Source: DATKYQ01 sp035528415 (GTDB lineage Bacteria; Myxococcota; B64-G9). From it: DNA of 64,000 nt. The translations under genes were made by a program, and so were the position numbers. The DNA lies in assembly GCA_035528415.1 (NCBI GenBank), contig DATKYQ010000033.1:1-64000 (forward strand), given 5' to 3'. The notes below the pieces were generated by a model. It saw nothing but the letters and a program-made list of their open reading frames with translations, searched no databases and was not told where the DNA came from. The stretch's first letter is position 1; the number at the start of each line of letters is the position of its first letter. Below, one piece after another: positions 11,290 through 20,864 of the stretch.

Positions 11290-11909
11290 CAGATCACCAC
11301 CGGCCGGTTGGAAATCTCGTCGGGGTTTTCCGGGCCGGGCGGCAGGTGTTCGGCAAAAGCCGAAGCCAGCGGGCGCATGGCCTCGACCAGCGATTCTGGA
11401 AATCCCTTCTCCAGCGGGGAAGTCAACAGGCGTCGGGTGGCCGCGTTCCATGTCGGCCGGGGCAGGCGGCGCTCCACTCCAACGTCGGGAATCAGGCGCA
11501 GCCCGCGCTCCAACCACGATATGTACAAGAGCAGCCCGCTGCGCTCCCGGGTCAACGACACCCCACGCTCGACGAAGGTCGCCCTGGCGGCCTGTTGCAC
11601 GCTCGCCGCACGACGTTTGCGGCCGGTCAGCAGACGGGTGAGGCCCGGCGAGAACCTGCCGGCCGCGAATCCCAGGGCAAAGGCCAGCAGGGTATCGACC
11701 AGCAGCAGGTCGGCCGGGAAATCGATCGGCAGGTAGATGAACATGACGACGGCCAAAAAGGCCAGGATACCTCCCGCCTTATACGGCACGTCGATATAAG
11801 GCTCCGACTTGTGGGCCAAGACGACAACCAGCTCGGCCGAGGTGCCGGCCTCGAACTCCTCAACCATCCTTTCCAGGCTGTCAAGCACTCGTTCTTCGTA
11901 TCTCGCCAT
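11289..11909 (-). CDS. TPM-domain membrane protein
   Basis: A 206-residue protein resembling TPM/YgcG-type proteins. An N-terminal amphipathic stretch (VLDSLERMVEEFEAGTSAELVVVLA, split here by position 25) is followed by two membrane helices (about residues 45-85), then a cytosolic or periplasmic C-terminal half with the ERGVSLTRERSGLLLYIS segment typical of TPM proteins (the LTRxRxGVLL pattern). It is the first gene of a two-gene operon with the Tim44-like/zinc-ribbon protein. TPM proteins are linked to envelope maintenance and photosystem repair elsewhere; its role here is unknown. Confidence 0.65.
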   Translation of the reverse strand: MARYEERVLDSLERMVEEFEAGTSAELVVVLAHKSEPYIDVPYKAGGILAFLAVVMFIYLPIDFPADLLLVDTLLAFALGFAAGRFSPGLTRLLTGRKRRAASVQQAARATFVERGVSLTRERSGLLLYISWLERGLRLIPDVGVERRLPRPTWNAATRRLLTSPLEKGFPESLVEAMRPLASAFAEHLPPGPENPDEISNRPVVI

Positions 11910-11993
11910 GCAGTCCGTTCCCCGGAAACATCCGACACGCCAGGCACTATATCACCAGCAGGCGCAGTCTACTGAAAATTACCGTCGGTTGAC

Positions 11994-12022
11994 TTGACAC
12001 GCGGCGTGCCATGAAAAACAAT
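11994..12022 (+). promoter_or_regulatory. Candidate promoter for the kinase operon
   Basis: TTGACA (11994-11999), 17-base spacer, AACAAT (12017-12022). The -35 is perfect, the -10 weak. It lies about 36 bases before the proposed TTG start at 12058. Confidence 0.4.
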
Positions 12023-12057
12023 CGGATTTCTAACACTTGCAAAGGATGCATAACGGC

Positions 12058-13695
12058 TTGAAATTCGTAAAACGGCAGAACCTGGGACAGCTCGAAATAG
12101 TGGCCCACCTGGCCACGGGAGGCATGGCCGAGGTTTACCTTGCCCGCGATACCCTGTCGCGCGAGCTAGCCGTGGTCAAGATGCTCAGCAAGCAGGCGGA
12201 AGGCGAGGCCGAGCTTGTGTCAATGTTCCGTCAAGAGGGACGGATCATGGCCAACCTCAATCACCCTAACGTCGTTAGGATACTCGGCCTGGGCGAACAC
12301 GACAACTTGCCGTACATCGTCATGGAGTACCTCAGCGGTGATCACCTGGGCATCCTCTACAAGATCATTCGTAAGCGCTGCAGGATGCTCCCGGCCACGA
12401 TGCTGGCCAGGATTTTTCTCCAGGCGGCCAACGCCCTGGCATACGTCCACGGGGCCGTCAATCGGCAGGGGCAAACGCTCGGACTAGTGCATCGAGACGT
12501 TAGCCCGCAAAATATCTCCCTGTGTTACGATGGCCGGGTAAAACTGCTGGATTTCGGGATAGCGCTGTCGAACGACCGCGATGTCTTCACCCGCACAGGG
12601 ATGCTCAAGGGCAAGATCCGTTACATGTCGCCCGAGCAGATCAATTCAGAGCCGCTCGACGGGCGCAGCGACATTTTCTCGCTCGGTATCGTCATGTGGG
12701 AACTGGCCACCGGGGAAAGACTGTTCAAGGCCTCCAGCGAGTACAAGACCATGAAGCTCGTATGCGAGGATCCAATCGCATCTCCCCTGTCAGTGCGCCC
12801 CGATCTTCCCGACGATCTGGTCTCCATCATCATGTCCTGTCTGCAGCGACTGATAGAGAACCGCTTCCAGAGCGCGGCCGTCTTGAGACAAGCTCTGTCG
12901 GAATTTCTTTTTTCACCCGCCGGTACGAGCCGTGCCGACGAGCTATTACAGCTGGCCCAGGATCTACTCTGCGAACGGGCCGCCAAGAAAAGATCCTTCA
13001 TCGAGGACGTCCATCACCAAACCGAACTGCAGGAGTTCCTCTTTGGAGACATGGACGACGGACTGGACGAATCGGGCTCGGGATCGGGCAAGCAGTCAGG
13101 CGAATCAAGCGATTCCTTCAGTCCCGTGCAACCCCCGAGTTCACCCTTCCCTGCAGATCCACTGCCGGCAGGCAAGACCGTCCACGACCGCTTTCCGCTG
13201 ATGTTGGTGGTGCTCGGCCTGCTCTTCTTGCTTCTTTTTACGGGCGCCGGCTGGCTGATCTGCCGGGCCACACATCCCGCAACTCCGCAGGACAGCGGCG
13301 ATGCCGGCACAGAACGTGCCGATGCCGGCCGGGTGCCTACTCCGGCCGATGAGGGCAGCGAGGCCCGTCCAGGCGACGAGGCGGAGGTCCCGGGAGTGGA
13401 CGCCGGGCCGGCAGACGGCCGGGCCGGCGACTGCGAAACAGATGGCGAAGACGCGGGCGATGTGGCAACCAACCCGGCTGACGATGGTAATGTAGGTTTT
13501 CTGCGCTTCGATTCCAATCCGCCCACCGATGTCTACCTAAGGGGTAGATTCCTGGGCAAGACACCGATAATCGATGTTCCCCTCGTAGCGGGCCGCTATA
13601 AACTGCGCCTGCTCAACGAGAAAGCTGGCATCTCGAGGACGTTCACGGTAAGAATCCGCAAGAATCAGGTGGTGTCACAAAAAGTGATCTACTGA
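12058..13695 (+). CDS. Membrane Ser/Thr protein kinase with PEGA domain
   Basis: A 545-residue eukaryote-like kinase. The Gly loop ATGGMAEVY is near residue 20, the ATP-binding Lys is in LAVVKML, the catalytic loop is VHRDVSPQN (about 143-151) and the metal-binding motif is LLDFG (about 164). A proline/serine-rich linker leads to one membrane helix (about 379-401), an acidic Asp/Glu/Ala-rich periplasmic segment and a C-terminal PEGA domain (NPPTDVYLRGRFLGKTPI). TTG at 12058 is preferred over upstream TTG and ATG codons: AAAGGA lies 11 bases before it, and the next kinase uses the same TTG-AAR arrangement. The next gene starts 20 bases downstream, so the kinases are probably co-transcribed. 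Confidence 0.9.
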   Translation: MKFVKRQNLGQLEIVAHLATGGMAEVYLARDTLSRELAVVKMLSKQAEGEAELVSMFRQEGRIMANLNHPNVVRILGLGEHDNLPYIVMEYLSGDHLGILYKIIRKRCRMLPATMLARIFLQAANALAYVHGAVNRQGQTLGLVHRDVSPQNISLCYDGRVKLLDFGIALSNDRDVFTRTGMLKGKIRYMSPEQINSEPLDGRSDIFSLGIVMWELATGERLFKASSEYKTMKLVCEDPIASPLSVRPDLPDDLVSIIMSCLQRLIENRFQSAAVLRQALSEFLFSPAGTSRADELLQLAQDLLCERAAKKRSFIEDVHHQTELQEFLFGDMDDGLDESGSGSGKQSGESSDSFSPVQPPSSPFPADPLPAGKTVHDRFPLMLVVLGLLFLLLFTGAGWLICRATHPATPQDSGDAGTERADAGRVPTPADEGSEARPGDEAEVPGVDAGPADGRAGDCETDGEDAGDVATNPADDGNVGFLRFDSNPPTDVYLRGRFLGKTPIIDVPLVAGRYKLRLLNEKAGISRTFTVRIRKNQVVSQKVIY

Positions 13696-13715
13696 TCCGT
13701 AAGAGGCATGCCGGT

Positions 13716-16700
13716 TTGAAGATCGTCGAACCAAAAATGTTCGGTCCCTACAGGGCCGTTGCACATCTCGACACTGGAGGCATGGCAGAGGTCTACCTGG
13801 CTCACAATCCCATCGACAATTCCCTGGCCGTGGTCAAGCTGCTGCTCGAGCCCTTCCTGGAACAGGCCGAACTGATGGAAATGTTCCGCCTAGAGGCCGC
13901 CATCATGACCAACCTCGACCACCCGAACGTGGTCAAGGTGCTCGGCGCAGGCGATTACCAGGACGGCCGTCCCTACATCGTGATGGAATACCTGGCCGGC
14001 GACCATCTGGGAATTCTTTTCCGGGCCGCGCAAAAGCACAAGCAGAAGATGCCCTGTACCCTGGTGACCCGCATTGCCATTCAAGTTGCCAACGGCCTGG
14101 CTTACGTGCATACGGCCAAGGATCTGCAGGGCAACCCGCTGGGACTCGTGCACCGGGATATCAGCCCGCAAAACATCTTTCTGTGCTACGACGGTCGCAT
14201 CAAGTTGCTCGACTTCGGTATTGCCCTGGTGTCGGGACGCCGCCAGGCCACCCAGGCGGGCACGATCAAAGGCAAGCTGAGTTACATGTCGCCCCAGCAG
14301 ATCACCAGGCAAGCATTGGACGGCCGCAGCGATCTGTTTTCGCTGGGTATCGTTATCTGGCAGTTGCTTACCGGGGTCAAACTATTCAAGGAGAAAAACG
14401 AGTACAAGATATTGAAGATGATCCGCGACGATCCCATTCCCGCGCCGCGGGATAAACGCCCGGACATTCCCAAGGCGCTCGATTCAATAGTCATGCACTG
14501 CCTCGAGCGCGAGCCCGAGAACCGCGTCAAAGATGCCGTCGAATTGCGCTCGGCGCTGACTAGTTTTCTCTTCTACGGCGACAAACAGGGTCGGCCCAAC
14601 GAATTGCAACTCTTTGCAGAGAACGTGCTTGCCGGAAGAAAAAGGAAGAAAGCCGCCATTGTCAATGCCGTGCAGCATGAGCTGGCCTTGAAGGAGTTTC
14701 TGTTCGGGGATCTCGAGGACGAACTTCCGGCGGTCGAGATCGACAAGAACGAGAACGATTCCGGCGGCTCGTACACCCCCGTCGAAGAAGCAAAACGGCG
14801 CGCGACACCGGTGTCTGAGCAAGTCCCCGCGGCTAGTGAATGCCACTGCGACTGGTGCGGAGCCGAGATCGATCCCGTTCCGGGGCGTGCCCGGCTGTGT
14901 GCCGCCTGCCAGGAGTCGGCGCATGAGGCTACGCTGGTCGAGTGCGGTCCCGAGTGGATGGTCAGAAAACCCGATTTCCGCACCTTCGGCCCCTTGACCA
15001 CCAGGCAGGTGCTCAGGAAGTTCGAAGCAGGAGAGATCTCCGCCGGAGACATGCTCGCCAAGAGCGAGGACAGGAACAACTTCAGGCTGATCTCTTCGTA
15101 CCCCGAGTTCAAGCCATTCTTCAAGCGCCCGAGCCAGGAGTATAAGCCGCAGGAAGAAAAAAGAGGCTTCGGGATCGGCCCTGTCAGGGGTGTTCCAGCC
15201 ATGGCCGCCGCGGCAACCCTCGTGCTGGCCCTCGCGCTCGGTCTTGGAATCTGGCTCTGGCCCAAGGGCAAGCAGGCGCATGATGATATTTATCAATCCA
15301 CGCTGGCTGAGTTCTCGCGTGAGATCTCGTCACCTTCCGGCACGACTCATGACCTGCTGGAGGAAGGCCGCAAGCTCTTTCTGCTCGATCGCCGGGACAC
15401 ATACCGGCGGGCCGACAAGATCCTGAAAACAGCCATCCTCCTCGACCACGATAATCCCGAGGCGCTGGCTGCCTGGGTGCTGAACCGGGCCATGCTCGAT
15501 TTTGGCAGTGCCAACGTCACTGCCAGAAAGACCTGTCTCGATCTGATCGAGTATGCACGACGTCGCTGGCCAGGCACGAACTCGCTCTTGCGCGCCAGGG
15601 CATATCTCTTTTTCAGTCTGGGTAACGCTGTTCAGGCTCGCATTACGGCCGGCACGGCAATGAAGGCAGGAGGCAACGATCCCCTGACCGCCCTGGTCAT
15701 GGGCGCGACCCAACTCGATTCATCTCCGCGGCAGGCGGCGAACTCTCTCGGACAAGTCATCGCGGACAGGCCGGAAATCATGCTGGCCTATCGCCTGCAA
15801 TCAAAAGCCCTGATACGCCAGGGGCGCTTCCAGAGGGCGATAGAGACGCTGGAGGCACGTTTGATACGTTCTCCCGGCGAGTATGAGACAATGATTTCAT
15901 TGGCCGAAATCCGCAGGGAATTGGGTCAGGCTGAAGTCGCCCGTGACATGTTTGAGAGAATTCATGGTCTCGAGCCGTTGCGGCCCGAGCCGGTAATCGC
16001 CATGGCGCGCCTTGAGTCTCAGCTTTTTCGTCGCCCGCGGCGGGCGCGCAAGACGCTGACCGAGTATTTGCAAAACGGCGACAAGATAGCGCCTGCCGAT
16101 CGTGCCATGGTTCTTTGTGAGCGCTCGATCATCGAACGCTTACTGGGAGATTATGAACATGCTGAAAAAGATCTGGATCTGGCCGCCGGCTTGACTGCGC
16201 CCGGCACCTCGGCCCTTTACGCCCGCGCTGTCCTCGAGATCAACTCCAAGCGAGGCAAGTCTGCGCTCGAAATCATCGAGAAGTTAAGGCCCCTGCTGCC
16301 GCAATCCGCAAGATTGCTGGCCCGAATGGCCGACGCAAACTGCATGGCTCACGATTTTGACAAAGCAATGCGTAACCTGAAGATGGCGCACGACATGCAA
16401 CCCGACGACCTGGACGTACTGCTGATGCTGGCCTCGCTGAACCTGTTTCTCGACAACTCCAACGACGCTTTCGAAAACCTGCAAAAAGCCACCATCTTGG
16501 ATCCCTTCCTCTCAGACAGCCACCAAACGCTTTCAGACTTCTTCGACGGACCCGGGCTTTTGCGCAAAACGGCCCAACGCATGTCGGAGGCGCTACAGAA
16601 GTATAGCGACATCGCGCAGGCGCACGCTCTAATGGGAATCGTTCTCCTGCGCCTCGAACGACCGAGACAGGCGCGTCGCAGCCTACGCCAGGCTCTCGAC

Positions 16701-17060
16701 CTGGACCAAAACTGCTTTCCGGCGAACTTGTATATGGGGGTATGCGAACTTTCACGGCACAAACCGCGTCGGGCACTGCCGTATCTCATAAAGGCCCATG
16801 ACCTGCGCCCGACGTTGGTCACCAGCGGCCGCTTGCTGGCACGAGCCATGTTCGAGGACCATCAACATGGGCGGGCGAAAAAGGCCTACCTCGATCTTCT
16901 CCTGGATCATCCCGACGATGCCGGCGCCTTGCTGGGCCTTTCGAGAGTATATCTGGCCGAGAAGAAGAAGCGGCTTGCGGGCAAGACGCTCGAAAAAGCA
17001 TACCGGGCCGATGTTGACAACATAGATACCCGGCGACTCCTTTACCAAATGGGCAGATAA
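13716..17060 (+). CDS. Ser/Thr protein kinase with zinc ribbon, GYF-like and TPR
   Basis: A 1114-residue kinase. Catalytic motifs: DTGGMAEVY, LAVVKLL, VHRDISPQN, LLDFG. The usual APE/SPE motif reads MSPQQ, with Gln replacing the conserved Glu. After the kinase come a zinc ribbon (CDWCGAEI...CAACQ, about residues 376-400), a GYF_2-like module (EWMVRKPDFRTFGPLTTRQV, about 411-467), one membrane helix (about 491-514) and about 570 residues of TPR repeats, probably periplasmic. The start is TTG at 13716 with AAGAGG 10 bases upstream. The catalytic core closely resembles the preceding kinase, pointing to tandem duplication followed by different C-terminal fusions. Confidence 0.9.
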   Translation: MKIVEPKMFGPYRAVAHLDTGGMAEVYLAHNPIDNSLAVVKLLLEPFLEQAELMEMFRLEAAIMTNLDHPNVVKVLGAGDYQDGRPYIVMEYLAGDHLGILFRAAQKHKQKMPCTLVTRIAIQVANGLAYVHTAKDLQGNPLGLVHRDISPQNIFLCYDGRIKLLDFGIALVSGRRQATQAGTIKGKLSYMSPQQITRQALDGRSDLFSLGIVIWQLLTGVKLFKEKNEYKILKMIRDDPIPAPRDKRPDIPKALDSIVMHCLEREPENRVKDAVELRSALTSFLFYGDKQGRPNELQLFAENVLAGRKRKKAAIVNAVQHELALKEFLFGDLEDELPAVEIDKNENDSGGSYTPVEEAKRRATPVSEQVPAASECHCDWCGAEIDPVPGRARLCAACQESAHEATLVECGPEWMVRKPDFRTFGPLTTRQVLRKFEAGEISAGDMLAKSEDRNNFRLISSYPEFKPFFKRPSQEYKPQEEKRGFGIGPVRGVPAMAAAATLVLALALGLGIWLWPKGKQAHDDIYQSTLAEFSREISSPSGTTHDLLEEGRKLFLLDRRDTYRRADKILKTAILLDHDNPEALAAWVLNRAMLDFGSANVTARKTCLDLIEYARRRWPGTNSLLRARAYLFFSLGNAVQARITAGTAMKAGGNDPLTALVMGATQLDSSPRQAANSLGQVIADRPEIMLAYRLQSKALIRQGRFQRAIETLEARLIRSPGEYETMISLAEIRRELGQAEVARDMFERIHGLEPLRPEPVIAMARLESQLFRRPRRARKTLTEYLQNGDKIAPADRAMVLCERSIIERLLGDYEHAEKDLDLAAGLTAPGTSALYARAVLEINSKRGKSALEIIEKLRPLLPQSARLLARMADANCMAHDFDKAMRNLKMAHDMQPDDLDVLLMLASLNLFLDNSNDAFENLQKATILDPFLSDSHQTLSDFFDGPGLLRKTAQRMSEALQKYSDIAQAHALMGIVLLRLERPRQARRSLRQALDLDQNCFPANLYMGVCELSRHKPRRALPYLIKAHDLRPTLVTSGRLLARAMFEDHQHGRAKKAYLDLLLDHPDDAGALLGLSRVYLAEKKKRLAGKTLEKAYRADVDNIDTRRLLYQMGR

Positions 17061-17067
17061 GGTCTTC

Positions 17068-17973
17068 ATGCTGGATCCCTGGTTTCCCAATGCAGGCGAG
17101 TTCTATTCCACTCTGTGCGCCCTGCTGTGGGCCAGCGGGGTAATCCTGTTCAAAAAGAGTGGTGAGTCCGTCCCTCCCGTCGCCTTGAACCTGTTCAAGG
17201 ATGTCGTCGGTATGCTGCTCTTCCTGGCGGTTATATTGTTTTTTGGCCTGCCGATCACTATCGACCAACATCCGCTCAACGACTGGTGTATTCTGCTGCT
17301 GTCCGGTGCAATCGGGATTGGGCTGGCCGACACCCTGTTTTTCGCCAGTCTCAACCGCATCGGGGCAGGTCGCTCGGCGATTGTCGACTGCCTCTACAGC
17401 CCTTTCATAATCCTGTGCTCTTTCTTTTTCCTCGAAGAGAAAATCGGCATCTCACTGCTTTTGTCATTGGCGCTGATGATCATTGGCATAATAATCGGCA
17501 CATGGAAGCCCGAGAACACCGCCTGCCCTGCCGAACGCAGAAAAATATTTACCGGCGTCATGCTGGGAGTGCTTTCCATGCTGCTGATGGCGGTGAGCAT
17601 TTCAATGGCCAAGCCGGTGCTGGACCGCTCCGATCCGTGGTGGGCCACAACCGTACGCCTGGCGGGTGGGATCGCGCTGCTGGCTGTCCAGGGTGCTACT
17701 CGCCGCAACCGCGGCTCGGTGTGGCGTTGCTTCAGGCCCGGCCCTCACTGGAAGGTAGTCGTACCGGCGGCCATACTGGGCGGTTTTTTAGCCATGTTTT
17801 TCTGGATTGCGGGCATGAAGTACACCGATACTACAATTGCCAGCGTGCTCAACCAGCTAAGCACAATCTTCGTCTTATTTTTTGCAACGCTGTTTCTGAA
17901 AGAACCCCTGACAAAGAGAAAAATCGCCGCCATCCTGCTGGGCTTCGGCGGCGGAGTGATAGCGGCGCTGTAG
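17068..17973 (+). CDS. EamA-family drug/metabolite transporter
   Basis: A 301-residue membrane protein with ten hydrophobic segments arranged as two EamA repeats. Signature regions are GIGLADTLFFASLNRIGAGR in the first repeat and FFWIAGMKYTDTTIASVLN in the second, followed by LFLKEPLTKRKIAAILLG. DMT-superfamily members export amino acids, nucleotides or drugs across the inner membrane; the substrate cannot be inferred. It starts 7 bases after the kinase stop, so it is probably co-transcribed with the kinases. Confidence 0.88.
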   Translation: MLDPWFPNAGEFYSTLCALLWASGVILFKKSGESVPPVALNLFKDVVGMLLFLAVILFFGLPITIDQHPLNDWCILLLSGAIGIGLADTLFFASLNRIGAGRSAIVDCLYSPFIILCSFFFLEEKIGISLLLSLALMIIGIIIGTWKPENTACPAERRKIFTGVMLGVLSMLLMAVSISMAKPVLDRSDPWWATTVRLAGGIALLAVQGATRRNRGSVWRCFRPGPHWKVVVPAAILGGFLAMFFWIAGMKYTDTTIASVLNQLSTIFVLFFATLFLKEPLTKRKIAAILLGFGGGVIAAL

Positions 17974-18056
17974 TTGGCCGTCACTGTTTACATCGCGGCC
18001 TCGGCAGTATAAGATGGCCGCCGTATCTCGGATAAACGCTCTTCGAGGAATTGAGA

Positions 18057-18431
18057 ATGGCAAAAGATAGACGCACGACGGACGTGATCACCATAGACCG
18101 AGATCCATTCGGGTCACCCTATGTCCTAGCCCTGGCGGTCATCGCCGGCCCGGATCCTCACGCCATCCATCGCATCGTCGCAATCGAGACCACGGTTGGC
18201 GCATCGGAAGAAGCCGACTTCGTCGTCAAGGATCCCAGGGTCAGCAGCCAACACTTCAAGATCCGCATCAACGGCCACCTCTACAGCCTGCTCGACTTGG
18301 GCAGCACCAACGGCACCCTGGTGAACGGCAACCTGTCTACCAAGACCCCCATCAGGTTGAAGAACTTCGACGAAATCCAGGCGGGCCGTACCCGTTTCCT
18401 GTTCATCGCCAACCGCTTCAGAAGCGAGTGA
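18057..18431 (+). CDS. FHA-domain phosphothreonine-binding protein
   Basis: A 124-residue protein made almost entirely of one FHA domain: VVKDPRVSSQHFKI carries the Ser-x-x-His motif, and LLDLGSTNGTLVNG is the conserved loop that contacts the phosphopeptide. FHA domains bind phosphothreonine, so the adjacent Ser/Thr kinases are natural partners. The ATG at 18057 has GAGGAA 6 bases upstream; a TTG at 18051 is less likely. A C-terminal partial copy occurs at 24799-24990 with very similar DNA. Confidence 0.88.
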   Translation: MAKDRRTTDVITIDRDPFGSPYVLALAVIAGPDPHAIHRIVAIETTVGASEEADFVVKDPRVSSQHFKIRINGHLYSLLDLGSTNGTLVNGNLSTKTPIRLKNFDEIQAGRTRFLFIANRFRSE

Positions 18432-18502
18432 ATTCCTAGCGGTCTTCAACCAGATCAACAGTTATTTTTACTCGCCCGTGATCCGGTGATGGGAATCAAC
18501 TC

Positions 18503-19699
18503 TCAGAAAGCCGCATCCAAGCGGACAGTCGCAAAATGGTATGTCAGGGCCTCTTGGTCGATAGGCAGATCTGAGTTTTGGTGGCGATAAGAATACTCGA
18601 GGTGCAGGGCTAGATTGTCCCAGATATAATAACGCACCGCCGCCGTCATGCGGTTGATGCTGCCGACATCCAGCTCGCCGGGTAGCTTGAGCCCATCGTA
18701 ACGGGCCAGAACCACCCAATCGGTCGCCGGGAGGAAGCTCAACTCGGCGAACCCGCCGTAGGATAGAATGTTGTCCCTGCTGCCCCACAGATCCCTGTCG
18801 TCTTGGCCCAATAAAAACTGCAAAGACAGGTTGAAATCGCCCAGGTTCAAGCTCGCATCGAGCCCGCCGCGGAACAGGGGTTGCCGTACCTTGTCCGAGA
18901 GGGTGGGATCCGGGCGCGCCTGCCCGAAATGGCCAAACAGACCAATGCGTTGGCCGGCGGTTTGCCCCTCGCCCTGGCCAAATACCTTGGCGATTCGCAG
19001 GTAGACATCGGAGGGAATATCATCGACGCGGTTGGTGGCCGAACCATTGAGCCAACCAAATGCAAACTCGAATCCTCCACCGTGGCCTGTCACTTCGATG
19101 CCTTCCTGGGTTTCGCTCAGCGGCGACCCGCTCGGGAAGGCCAGTTCATAGGCTTCATAGGGAGAGGCGGTCAACTGACGTTTGGCACTGAACGCGACCA
19201 GAGCCGGCTCGAAGCGCCCGACGCGCACATTGAGCCACGGGCTGGCAACGTTGCTGAACACCACGCTGGCCATCTCCAGGGCCCCGGCCTGATCGGTGAC
19301 ACCGCGGAAGGCCGGGATTGGCGGCAGATAGACCACCATGTAACCGATATTTCGATACACCAATCCGGCGGAGAGCAGGTCCAAGCCGTTGAGCTGGAAC
19401 TGGTTGAGGTCCTGTTCTTTGCCGGCGGCCTGTTGAACATTGAAACCGAGGCTGGTCCGCGCGGCGATGGGCGGCGGACTTTCCAGCACGGTTTTCTCGT
19501 CGCCTTCCCGGCCGGGCAACTGGTATCCGTTTTGCCGGTAGCGCTGGCCGAAGTCGTTGAGGCGCGGGTAGTTGGAGTGGCACATACTGCAATTGAATCC
19601 GTATTTTCTGGCAAAGATCGGCACTGCCCCAACGGGACTGGCCAGCCAGATTAACACACCTACCAAAACCAATGCTGCGATCGCTCGGAAGGTTTTCAT
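18503..19699 (-). CDS. Heme-tagged outer-membrane porin-like protein
   Basis: A 398-residue exported protein. The signal peptide ends at about residue 25 (SPVGAVP). A single c-type heme site, CSMCH, lies just after it in the pattern YGFNCSMCHSNYPRLNDFG, followed by about 330 residues rich in alternating polar and aromatic residues that look like beta strands and end in Phe (VRLDAAF), typical of an outer-membrane barrel. It overlaps the upstream peroxidase gene by four bases (ATGA), so the two are translationally coupled. Similar porins with one N-terminal heme occur beside periplasmic cytochromes. It could help carry electrons or substrate to the peroxidase; this is inference. Confidence 0.7.
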   Translation of the reverse strand: MKTFRAIAALVLVGVLIWLASPVGAVPIFARKYGFNCSMCHSNYPRLNDFGQRYRQNGYQLPGREGDEKTVLESPPPIAARTSLGFNVQQAAGKEQDLNQFQLNGLDLLSAGLVYRNIGYMVVYLPPIPAFRGVTDQAGALEMASVVFSNVASPWLNVRVGRFEPALVAFSAKRQLTASPYEAYELAFPSGSPLSETQEGIEVTGHGGGFEFAFGWLNGSATNRVDDIPSDVYLRIAKVFGQGEGQTAGQRIGLFGHFGQARPDPTLSDKVRQPLFRGGLDASLNLGDFNLSLQFLLGQDDRDLWGSRDNILSYGGFAELSFLPATDWVVLARYDGLKLPGELDVGSINRMTAAVRYYIWDNLALHLEYSYRHQNSDLPIDQEALTYHFATVRLDAAF

Positions 19700-20733
19700 T
19701 GGCCACCCCCATTCTCTCCGGCATTCTTGGGCAAATCAGGAACCGCAACCTCCGGCACCGGACCGGTGAGCGCCTCCATGAACACTACCAAATCAGCCTT
19801 TTCTGACTCAGTCAGGTGCAACGGAAACACCAACGCATCGAGGCTGGGGTTGGGCACACCACCACGATTGTAGAGCTCGACTACATCTCGCAGGCTGGCC
19901 TCCGAGCCGTCATGCAAGTAGGGCGGGGTCTGGGCCGTGTTGCGAAGCGTCGGGGTTTTAAAGCGCCCGCGGTCCTTGGGATCTTTGCTGACTGCTTCCC
20001 GTCCCAGATCGGGGTTGGCTTTGTCCATGCCCACTCCCAGGTTGTGATAAGACTGATCCGAAAACGACGGCCCGCTGTGGCAAGGGCTGCAGTGGCCTTT
20101 GCCGTTGAATATCCGCAAACCGCGCAGCGCCGCCGGGCTGAGCGCATCCTTTTGTCCCTGCAGATAGAGATCATAAGGGGATGGTCCGGCGATGATCGTG
20201 CGCTCGAAGGAGGCGATGGCCTTGCCGATTCCTTCGGTGGTGACATCGGTTCCGAAGACCGTTCGGAACTGTTCGAGGTATCCGGGGATCGCGTTGAGTT
20301 TGCTGATAACATTCTCAAGCGTCTCGCCCATCTCGATCGGGTTGTGGATCGGGCCAAGGGCCTGCTCCTCGAGGGAAGCCGCCCGCCCATCCCAGAACTG
20401 AACCCGCATATAGGCCGAGTTGATGATCGAGCCGGAGTTGCGGCCGCCCACCTGGCCCTTAATGCCGGTATCGGTCGGGCTGTTGTTGGCCCAGCCGGTC
20501 TTGGGGATGTGGCAGGTCGCGCAGCTGATGGTGTTGTCGGCCGAAAGCCGGGTGTCGAAGTAAAGCTGCTTGCCCAACCGGATCTTGGCGTCGGTTTGAG
20601 GATTATCCACGGGCACCGGCACGGACGGCAAGAGTCCATTAGTAAGAAACTGGCCTTCGGCCAGCACGACAGGCTCCAGCGATAGCACCATCACGGTAGC
20701 TATCCCCAGGCCGAATAGCGGTATCCGTTGCAT
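19696..20733 (-). CDS. Di-heme cytochrome c peroxidase, MauG/CcpA family
   Basis: A 345-residue periplasmic protein with signal peptide (residues 1-25, ending EPVVLA). Two c-type heme motifs are visible: CATCH (about residue 75) and CSPCH (about residue 215). The flanking sequences TRLSADNTISCATCH and RFKTPTLRNTAQTPPYLHDG are diagnostic of bacterial cytochrome c peroxidase/MauG. It reduces hydrogen peroxide or oxidises a protein substrate using electrons from small cytochromes. AAGGAGGGG lies 6 bases before the ATG. First gene of a two-gene operon with the heme-tagged porin. Confidence 0.9.
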   Translation of the reverse strand: MQRIPLFGLGIATVMVLSLEPVVLAEGQFLTNGLLPSVPVPVDNPQTDAKIRLGKQLYFDTRLSADNTISCATCHIPKTGWANNSPTDTGIKGQVGGRNSGSIINSAYMRVQFWDGRAASLEEQALGPIHNPIEMGETLENVISKLNAIPGYLEQFRTVFGTDVTTEGIGKAIASFERTIIAGPSPYDLYLQGQKDALSPAALRGLRIFNGKGHCSPCHSGPSFSDQSYHNLGVGMDKANPDLGREAVSKDPKDRGRFKTPTLRNTAQTPPYLHDGSEASLRDVVELYNRGGVPNPSLDALVFPLHLTESEKADLVVFMEALTGPVPEVAVPDLPKNAGENGGGQ

Positions 20734-20864
20734 TATTCCCCTCCTTGGAATTGGTGGAAAAACTACAGATTTTAGGTTTCGCTACTATGCCTTGGTTCAA
20801 ATCCGCGTGTCAACATTTGCAGCCGAAATAGGTTCTTGGAGTGGTCGCAGGGTTCGCTGTCCAG

